Shown here one piece after another: positions 1 through 4,592 of a stretch of 6,972 bases of DNA; the stretch's first letter is position 1; each line of letters starts with the position of its first letter. Under the pieces are notes generated by a model. That model did not search any database, had not been told where the DNA came from, and was given only the letters and a program-made list of their open reading frames with translations. Both the position numbers and the translations under genes were made by a program. The stretch spans positions 1 to 6,972 of the forward strand of contig JAITKG010000143.1 in assembly GCA_031278495.1 (NCBI GenBank). The letters are read 5' to 3'. The stretch comes from Prevotellaceae bacterium (GTDB lineage Bacteria; Bacteroidota; Bacteroidia; Bacteroidales; UBA932).

Positions 1-308
1 AAGGTAAAATCAACAGCATCGCTAACCCCAACCAGTTGTCCAAATTTTTGTTTACCACCTTGCATAGAATACAATACTTCAGGTTGTAATCCAAACAAAC
101 GTCCGAAACTAAAATTAACAAAAGCGCCGGCATGAAAACCTATTGCCATACCATCACTTTCCAATACAGCAACGTCTACACCTAATGGTGACATACTGAC
201 TCCTGAAATGATAGATGCATTCAAACCCGCTTTAACGCCGAATTTTACTTGTGCATTCACACTGAGCGTAACGGCCAACGCTGCTAAAACTAAGATAGTT
301 TTTTTCAT
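1..308 (-). CDS. Outer-membrane beta-barrel protein (PorT/OMP_b-brl_2-like), N-terminal part
   Basis: This gene runs off the left edge of the window; 102 codons are visible. The start ATG (306-308) is followed by a typical signal peptide: MKK, a hydrophobic stretch (residues 4-17) and an expected cleavage site near N-A-Q at residues 18-20. The mature protein opens with VKFGVKAGLN, the characteristic first strand of Bacteroidota outer-membrane beta-barrel proteins, followed by alternating hydrophobic/polar strands (GFHAGAFVNFSFG) and the family-typical LQPEVLYSMQGG segment. By family knowledge the product is a small outer-membrane barrel; its specific role cannot be told from the N-terminus. 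It is transcribed divergently from prfB with its own promoter. G+C is about 40% (122 of 308 bases counted), lower than the neighbouring genes, with many codons ending in A or T. The class is fairly sure, the function is unknown. Confidence 0.85.
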   Translation of the reverse strand, partial: MKKTILVLAALAVTLSVNAQVKFGVKAGLNASIISGVSMSPLGVDVAVLESDGMAIGFHAGAFVNFSFGRLFGLQPEVLYSMQGGKQKFGQLVGVSDAVDFT

Positions 309-374
309 AATTTTAAATTTTGAAAAATATTTAATTTATTTTAAAAATGTAACAACCACAACATTTTTCGGGTG

Positions 375-406
375 CAAAGTAACAAAAAATATTTCTTACC
401 TCCAAA
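375..406 (-). promoter_or_regulatory. Promoter of the outer-membrane protein gene
   Basis: Read on the minus strand, TTTG (403-406) is followed after exactly 20 bases by TTACTTTG (375-382). This fits the Bacteroidota housekeeping promoter, a -33 TTTG and a -7 TAnnTTTG separated by about 19-21 bases; the only mismatch is the second base of the -7 box. Transcription would start near position 370, giving an AT-rich leader of about 60 bases without a Shine-Dalgarno sequence before the start codon at 308. Identified by eye from consensus and spacing. Confidence 0.6.
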
Positions 407-514
407 TTTTTTAAATACCTCCATCTTTTTTTTGAGGCGCGATAAATGTATCCTGTTTGGAGGATAGGGAATACCACCCGTGCCTTAATTTTATCCCCAT
501 GAATAAAAAATAAT

Positions 515-545
515 TTTCTCGCCCGCTGTTTTTTCCGTACCTTTG
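515..545 (+). promoter_or_regulatory. Promoter of prfB
   Basis: TACCTTTG at 538-545 matches the Bacteroidota -7 box TAnnTTTG perfectly. Nineteen bases upstream is TTTC (515-518), a one-mismatch version of the -33 TTTG. Transcription would start near 551, leaving a very short AT-rich leader (about 14 bases) before the prfB ATG at 565. The box position also supports choosing the upstream ATG at 565 as the true start. The -33 box is weak. Confidence 0.6.
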
Positions 546-564
546 GAAAAATTTTAGAATAAAA

Positions 565-1645
565 ATGATAACAGCAGAACAACTGAAAGACCTTCAAGAA
601 CGCGGGCAAGCGTTGAGGGGGTGCCTTTGACATCGACGCCAAAACGCTACGCTTGGCAAAAGAAGACGAACAAACACAACAGCCCCACTTCTGGGACGAC
701 CCCAAAGCGGCAGAAATACAATTAAAAAAAATCGCAACCCTGAAATCATGGCTGGCGGGTTACCATGAAGTAGCCGCCGCCGTAGAAGATCTCGGCGTAT
801 GGTTCGAACTTGCCAAACAGGACGCCGCCGCCGAACCCGAAGCCGATGCGCAATACGCCAAAGCCCTTGCGGCGGTGGAGGAATTGGAAATGCGCAACAT
901 GCTCGGCGATGAAGCCGACAAGATGGGCGCAATCCTGAAAATCAATTCCGGCGCGGGCGGCACCGAAAGCAACGACTGGTCGGCGATGCTGATGCGCATG
1001 TATGTGCGCTGGGGCGAACGCAACGGCTACAAAGTTTCGACGCATGATATGCTCGACGGCGACGAAGCCGGCGTCAAATCGGCAACGCTGGAATTTGAAG
1101 GCGAATATGCCTACGGTTTCCTGAAAGCGGAAAACGGCGTGCACCGGTTGGTGCGCATTTCGCCATTCAATGCGCAAGGCAAGCGGCAAACCACCTTTTC
1201 GTCGGTCTTCGTCATTCCTGCGGTGGACGATACGATTCATATCGAAATCAACCCCGCCGATTTGGAGTGGGATACCTTCCGTTCCAGCGGCGCCGGCGGG
1301 CAGAACGTAAACAAGGTGGAAACAGGCGTGCGCGTGCGGCATCTTCCCACCGGCATCACGGTAGAAAATACGGAAACCCGCTCGCAACTGGATAACCGGC
1401 AAAATGCGTTGCGTATCCTGCGCTCGCACCTCTATGAACTGGAACTGCGCCGCCGCCGCGAAAAAGAAGTCGAAATCGAAGGACAGAAAAAGAAAATCGA
1501 ATGGGGTTCCCAAATCCGCAGTTATACGCTGCATCCCTACAAATTGGTGAAAGACCACCGTACCGGTTTTGAAACTTCCGATACGCAAGCCGTGCTCGAC
1601 GGCGACCTGACCGGATTTATGAAAGCTTATTTGATGAATAATTGA
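565..1645 (+). CDS. prfB: Peptide chain release factor 2, expressed by programmed +1 frameshift
   Basis: RF2 recognises UGA and UAA stop codons in the ribosomal A site and triggers peptide release. The coding sequence is join(565..627, 629..1645): 21 codons from ATG 565 reach an in-frame TGA at 628-630, and a +1 shift continues at GAC (629-631), giving about 359 residues (E. coli RF2: 365). In the joined protein the stop-codon-reading SPF tripeptide is at about residues 199-201 and the catalytic GGQ loop (SGAGGQNVNK) at about 244-246, both offset by six from E. coli; SPF rather than PxT marks RF2, not RF1. The residue equivalent to E. coli 246 is Ser rather than the Thr of K-12. An alternative start such as TTG 653 would lose the conserved N-terminal helix and is rejected. 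The gene has its own promoter and lies 63 bp upstream of the fumarase gene. Family knowledge: RF2 scarcity promotes the frameshift, giving autoregulation. Confidence 0.96.
616..631 (+). other. prfB: RF2 programmed +1 frameshift signal
   Basis: The sequence AGG GGG TGC CTT TGA C is the canonical RF2 recoding site: an SD-like AGGGGG (616-621), one spacer codon (TGC; TAT in E. coli), the slippery CTT (625-627), and a UGA stop (628-630) followed by C, a weak termination context. The peptidyl-tRNA on CUU slips one base forward and decoding resumes at GAC (629-631), so the protein reads ...LRGCLD. When RF2 is plentiful the ribosome terminates and gives a 21-residue peptide; when it is scarce, frameshifting dominates. 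Spacing and bases agree with the E. coli site throughout the functional positions. Confidence 0.95.
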
Positions 1646-1653
1646 TATAATAA

Positions 1654-1683
1654 GGAAAGTATAATTTGTTATGAGGACTTTCC
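1654..1683. repeat. 7-bp inverted repeat between prfB and the fumarase gene
   Basis: GGAAAGT (1654-1660) and ACTTTCC (1677-1683) are perfect inverted repeats around a 16-base AT-rich spacer in the 63-bp prfB-fumarase gap. No T-tract follows, so it does not look like a rho-independent terminator. It could be a binding site or a weak mRNA hairpin in the fumarase leader. Seven bases of symmetry can also arise by chance. Confidence 0.3.
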
Positions 1684-1708
1684 AAAAACTACAAAAACAA
1701 TAAATATT

Positions 1709-3337
1709 ATGGCAATACCTGCATTCAAGTACCAACCTCCTTTCCCAACGGGCAAAGACGCCACCGGATATTATTTACTGACGAAAGACTACGTGTCGGT
1801 AGCGGATTTTAATGGCAAAGAAATATTGGTGGTGCAGCCCGAAGGGCTAACCGCTATGGCAAATGCCGCTTTCCGCGACGTGGCTTTCCTGCTGCGTCCC
1901 GAACACCAGCGGCAAGTTGCCGCTATCCTCGCCGATACCGGAGCCAGCGAAAACGATAAATATGTTGCGCTGACGTTCCTGCGCAATGCCGAAGTATCGG
2001 CTAAAGGGCTGTTGCCTTTCTGCCAGGACACCGGAACGGCTATTATTGTGGGCAAAAAAGGGCAACAGGTGTGGACAGGTGGCGACGATGAAGAAGCCCT
2101 GTCTTTGGGCGTATACAAAACCTACACTGAAGAAAATTTGCGTTACTCGCAAAATGTTCCGCTGACCATGTATGACGAGAAAAACACCGGTTGCAACCTG
2201 CCTGCGCAGATTGATTTGTATGCCACCGAAGGCGCGGAATACAAATTCCTTTGCATCGCCAAAGGCGGCGGCTCGGCAAATAAAACCTATTTGTACCAGG
2301 AAACAAAAGCCCTGTTAACGCCCGGAAAACTGATTCCTTTTTTGGTAGAAAAAATGAAAACATTAGGCACAGCCGCCTGCCCGCCTTATCACATTGCGTT
2401 TGTGATTGGCGGCACGTCGGCGGAAACCAATTTGAAAACAGTCAAACTGGCGTCCGTGAAATATTACGACAGCCTGCCCACTGCAGGAAATGAGGGCGGG
2501 CAAGCATTCCGAGACATTGAACTGGAAAAGCAAGTACTCGCGGAAGCGCAAAAAACCGGGCTGGGCGCACAGTTCGGCGGAAAATATTTTGCGCACGACA
2601 TCCGTATTATCCGGTTGCCGCGGCATGGCGCTTCGTGCCCGGTAGGCTTGGGCGTGTCCTGCTCCGCCGACCGCAACATCAAATGCAAAATCAATAAAGA
2701 CGGTATCTGGATTGAAAAGCTGGAAGACAATCCCGGCAAATATATTCCCGAAGCCTTGCGCGAAGCGGGCGAAGGCAATGCGGTGAAAATTGATTTGAAC
2801 CAGCCGATGGCGGCGGTATTGAAAGAACTGTCGAAATACCCGGTGTCCACGCGCCTGTCGCTCAATGGTACCATTATTGTAGGGCGCGACATTGCGCACG
2901 CTAAACTGAAAGAACGTTTGGACGCAGGCGAAGGATTACCGCAATATATCAAAGACCATCCCATTTATTACGCCGGTCCCGCCAAAACGCCAAAAGGCAT
3001 GCCCAGCGGCTCGTTTGGACCCACTACCGCCGGACGTATGGACAGTTATGTAGATTTATTCCAATCGCACGGCGGCAGCCTGCTGATGATAGCCAAAGGC
3101 AACCGCAGCCAGCAAGTAACCGACGCCTGCAAAAAACACGGCGGCTTTTATCTTGGCAGCATCGGCGGTCCGGCGGCTATCCTCGCGCAAAATAACATCA
3201 AAAAAGTGGAATGCCTGGAATATCCCGAACTTGGTATGGAAGCTATCTGGAAAATTGAAGTGGTTGATTTCCCCGCTTTCATTCTGGTGGACGACAAGGG
3301 AAATGATTTCTTTCAAAGCCTCCAGCCGAAAAGCTAA
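1709..3337 (+). CDS. fumA: Class I fumarate hydratase (4Fe-4S, FumA/FumB type)
   Basis: Catalyses the reversible hydration of fumarate to (S)-malate in the cytoplasm, in the TCA cycle or, in anaerobic Bacteroidota, the malate-to-fumarate step of the reductive branch to succinate. The 542-residue length matches the single-chain class I enzyme (E. coli FumA 548). The three [4Fe-4S] ligand cysteines are C105 (LPFCQDTGT), C224 (TAACPPYH) and C318 (GVSCSADR), the same numbering as E. coli FumA. Other family landmarks: KGGGSANKTYLY (185-196), RLPRHGASCPVG (302-313), TTAGRMDSYVD (439-449) and KKHGGFYLGSIGGPAA (475-490). The N-terminal two thirds carry the alpha domain with the cluster site; the C-terminal part (from about residue 365) is the beta domain. 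No SD is visible; the leader is A-rich. It lies 63 bp after prfB and overlaps the convergent tadA by 4 bp. The choice of symbol fumA over fumB is arbitrary. The exposed cluster of this class is known to be oxygen-sensitive. Confidence 0.96.
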   Translation: MAIPAFKYQPPFPTGKDATGYYLLTKDYVSVADFNGKEILVVQPEGLTAMANAAFRDVAFLLRPEHQRQVAAILADTGASENDKYVALTFLRNAEVSAKGLLPFCQDTGTAIIVGKKGQQVWTGGDDEEALSLGVYKTYTEENLRYSQNVPLTMYDEKNTGCNLPAQIDLYATEGAEYKFLCIAKGGGSANKTYLYQETKALLTPGKLIPFLVEKMKTLGTAACPPYHIAFVIGGTSAETNLKTVKLASVKYYDSLPTAGNEGGQAFRDIELEKQVLAEAQKTGLGAQFGGKYFAHDIRIIRLPRHGASCPVGLGVSCSADRNIKCKINKDGIWIEKLEDNPGKYIPEALREAGEGNAVKIDLNQPMAAVLKELSKYPVSTRLSLNGTIIVGRDIAHAKLKERLDAGEGLPQYIKDHPIYYAGPAKTPKGMPSGSFGPTTAGRMDSYVDLFQSHGGSLLMIAKGNRSQQVTDACKKHGGFYLGSIGGPAAILAQNNIKKVECLEYPELGMEAIWKIEVVDFPAFILVDDKGNDFFQSLQPKS

Positions 3338-3765
3338 AGGCGTTTCTTTTGAAAAAACTGTTTCAATAATTGCGCACACTCACCGGCTAAAACGCCCCTT
3401 TCTACAATAGTTTTCGGGTGTAACAAATGTGCGCCGGCTAATGAAAACCCGCGTTTCGGGTCGGCGGCGCCAAAAACTATTTTCCCGATTTGCGACCAGA
3501 ACAGTGCGCCGGCGCACATGGGGCAAGGCTCTAAAGTAACATACAGCGTACAGCCGCTTAAATATTTTCCCCCGATGGTATGCGCCGCTGCCGTGATAGC
3601 CTGCATTTCGGCGTGGGCGGTAGGGTCGTTCAGCGTCTCAACGAGGTTATGGGCGCGCGCCACAATGCGCGTGCCGCAAACAATCACGCAACCTACCGGC
3701 GTTTCATCTTTGTCGAAAGCCGCCGCCGCCTCTTTCAATGCTTCACGCATAAAATATTCATTCAT
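3334..3765 (-). CDS. tadA: tRNA-specific adenosine-34 deaminase
   Basis: Deaminates A34 to inosine in the anticodon wobble position of tRNA-Arg(ACG), letting one tRNA read several CGN codons. The 143-residue protein has the zinc deaminase signature: H51-A-E53 (PTAHAEMQAITAA) and P80-C81-PM-C84, giving zinc ligands H51, C81, C84 and proton shuttle E53. N40 matches the RNA-contacting N46 of E. coli TadA with the same six-residue offset as the zinc ligands. The FGAADPKRG segment (98-106) also fits TadA. It is shorter than E. coli TadA (167) but a usual length for the family. ATG 3763-3765 gives the expected first helix (MNEYFMREALKEA). The TAG stop (3334-3336) overlaps the fumarase stop on the other strand. 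No promoter is seen directly upstream; it is probably transcribed with cdd, 84 bp away. Guanine deaminase or another nucleoside deaminase is the main alternative, less likely. Confidence 0.9.
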   Translation of the reverse strand: MNEYFMREALKEAAAAFDKDETPVGCVIVCGTRIVARAHNLVETLNDPTAHAEMQAITAAAHTIGGKYLSGCTLYVTLEPCPMCAGALFWSQIGKIVFGAADPKRGFSLAGAHLLHPKTIVERGVLAGECAQLLKQFFQKKRL

Positions 3766-3770
3766 TTCAA

Positions 3771-3818
3771 AGATTTAAATATTTAAAAATTTCAGGGCTT
3801 AAAGATTTAAAAATTGAC
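3771..3818 (+). repeat. Degenerate octanucleotide array A, upstream of tadA
   Basis: Six 8-base units in register: AGATTTAA, ATATTTAA, AAATTTCA, GGGCTTAA, AGATTTAA, AAATTGAC. Two units are identical and most others differ by one to three bases, giving an approximate consensus ARATTTAA. The array begins five bases upstream of the tadA start codon. Its units are in the orientation opposite to array B (3842-3873), with a 23-bp GC-richer spacer (3819-3841) between them. Confidence 0.55.
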
Positions 3819-3841
3819 CGGCGCTTCATCGGCTTTCCGGA

Positions 3842-3873
3842 TTGAATTTTTAATTTTTTAAATCTTTAAATTT
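3842..3873 (-). repeat. Degenerate octanucleotide array B, running into the 3' end of cdd
   Basis: On the minus strand four units follow each other in register: AAATTTAA (3866-3873), AGATTTAA (3858-3865), AAAATTAA (3850-3857), AAATTCAA (3842-3849). The first three units contain most of the last codons of cdd and its TAA stop, so the terminal FKDLKN of the enzyme is repeat-encoded. Together with array A the region can fold back on itself: TTAAAGATTT (3799-3808) pairs with AAATCTTTAA (3860-3869), and AAAAATT (3809-3815) with AATTTTT (3845-3851), leaving about one repeat unit bulged. Confidence 0.55.
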
Positions 3874-4338
3874 ATCAAAACCCAATGGCAGCAGGTCGCT
3901 TACGCTATGTACGATTTGTATTTTTTGCGCGCTGCCCATAATCACTTTTATTGGTTGGCGGGAGCGGTTTTCGCATTCGAGCAGCACTTGCCGGCAGGCG
4001 CCGCAAGGATACACCGGGTCGGGATGGGGTTTGCCGTTGACCGTCGCATGAATGGCTATTGCGCAGACGGCGGCATGCGGGAACTTCGACATGGCATAAA
4101 ACAAGGCTACACGCTCGGCGCACAACCCCGACGGATAGGCGGCATTTTCCTGATTGCTCCCGCAAATGATTTCGCCATTGTCGAGCAACACCGCCGCACC
4201 CACATGGAACTGCGAATACGGCGCATAAGAACGGCAAGTGGCGTCTGCCGCTTTTTCGAACAAGGCGGCTTCTTCGCCTGTTAATTCATTGATGCCGGAC
4301 GCTTCATAAACGGTAATTTCTATTTTTTTTTCATCCAT
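3850..4338 (-). CDS. cdd: Cytidine deaminase
   Basis: Hydrolytic deamination of cytidine and deoxycytidine to uridine and deoxyuridine in pyrimidine salvage, in the cytoplasm. The 162-residue protein carries the short tetrameric-type signature: SYAPYSQFHVGAAV (37-50), GSNQENAAYPSGLCAER (60-76) and PCGACRQ (111-117). Zinc ligands are C73, C112 and C115, with E75 as proton shuttle. Ligand C73 (CAE rather than HAE) assigns it to the homotetrameric class. It is somewhat longer than the roughly 130-residue members because of an N-terminal extension of about 20 residues and a short lysine-rich tail. That tail (KFKDLKN) is encoded by an octanucleotide repeat. The start ATG (4336-4338) lies just below a good -7 box; a second ATG four bases inside leads to a stop after four codons. 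tadA follows 84 bp downstream on the same strand. Confidence 0.94.
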   Translation of the reverse strand: MDEKKIEITVYEASGINELTGEEAALFEKAADATCRSYAPYSQFHVGAAVLLDNGEIICGSNQENAAYPSGLCAERVALFYAMSKFPHAAVCAIAIHATVNGKPHPDPVYPCGACRQVLLECENRSRQPIKVIMGSAQKIQIVHSVSDLLPLGFDKFKDLKN

Positions 4339-4364
4339 TTTTCCTGTAATTAAAGATTACTGTA

Positions 4365-4372
4365 CAAAGATA
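4365..4372 (-). promoter_or_regulatory. -7 box of the cdd(-tadA) promoter
   Basis: On the minus strand TATCTTTG (4365-4372) is a perfect match to the Bacteroidota -7 element TAnnTTTG. It lies 26 bases upstream of the cdd start codon, predicting a leader of about 20 bases. No convincing TTTG -33 box is found at the usual 19-21-base spacing (CCTG at 4394-4397 is the nearest). A GC-rich imperfect inverted repeat, ATTTGCGC (4381-4388) with GCGCCAAAT (4403-4411), covers the -33 region and might be an operator. Confidence 0.5.
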
Positions 4373-4471
4373 AGAAAAAAATTTGCGCGTTGGCAGGTTC
4401 AAGCGCCAAATGTAACCGGGTTATTCAAGGTGAAGGAAAGTATTTGAATCTGCCGCCTGCCTAAGAAAAAA

Positions 4472-4479
4472 CAAAGTTA
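4472..4479 (-). promoter_or_regulatory. Possible second, distal promoter -7 box toward cdd
   Basis: On the minus strand TAACTTTG (4472-4479) also matches TAnnTTTG, with TTTA (4500-4503) twenty bases upstream as a one-mismatch -33 box. It would give cdd a leader of about 125 bases. The candidate -33 lies inside the T-tract of the GH3 terminator, so the two signals would overlap. This is motif evidence only. Confidence 0.25.
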
Positions 4480-4497
4480 TAAAAACCAGTTATATGC

Positions 4498-4526
4498 AAT
4501 AAAAAGACCTGCCATTACAGCAGGTC
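4498..4526 (-). terminator. Rho-independent terminator of the GH3 gene
   Basis: Read on the minus strand, GACCTGC (4520-4526), a 7-base loop TGTAATG, and GCAGGTC (4506-4512) form a perfect 7-bp GC-rich stem directly followed by TTTTTATT (4505-4498). It lies 66 bases beyond the GH3 stop codon and faces the right way to end that transcript before the cdd promoter. A further 8-bp inverted repeat, TGCAATAA (4495-4502) and TTATTGCA (4542-4549), encloses it, so the T-tract could alternatively pair into a larger stem. Confidence 0.8.
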
Positions 4527-4592
4527 ATAAGCAACATATACTTATTGCAGCCTTTGAATACGGCTCGCCGCCCAATGAAAAATCTTTAAATC

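Noticed and set aside
449..466. TATCCT/AGGATA hairpin in the divergent region as a terminator
   Set aside because: Only six base pairs, AT-containing, no T-tract on either side, and no gene ends here.
653..1645. prfB starting at TTG 653
   Set aside because: It would remove the conserved N-terminus; the upstream ATG with a promoter and a textbook frameshift site explains the gene better.
1660..1668. TATAATTTG as a fumarase promoter
   Set aside because: The spacing within the box is off by one from TAnnTTTG in either reading, and no TTTG lies 19-21 bases upstream.
746..1735. Long minus-strand open frame (329 codons) opposite prfB
   Set aside because: It mirrors a clearly recognised RF2 gene and its translation has no recognisable domain; the length reflects few stop codons in the complement of a GC-richer gene.
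1709..3337. Fumarase acquired recently from Enterobacteriaceae, because cysteine positions and many motifs match E. coli FumA
   Set aside because: From memory, Bacteroides-type fumarases share the same motifs and numbering, so strong conservation is enough; a phylogeny would be needed to claim transfer.
3771..3873. CRISPR-like array
   Set aside because: Units are 8 bases, degenerate, directly abutting and without spacers.
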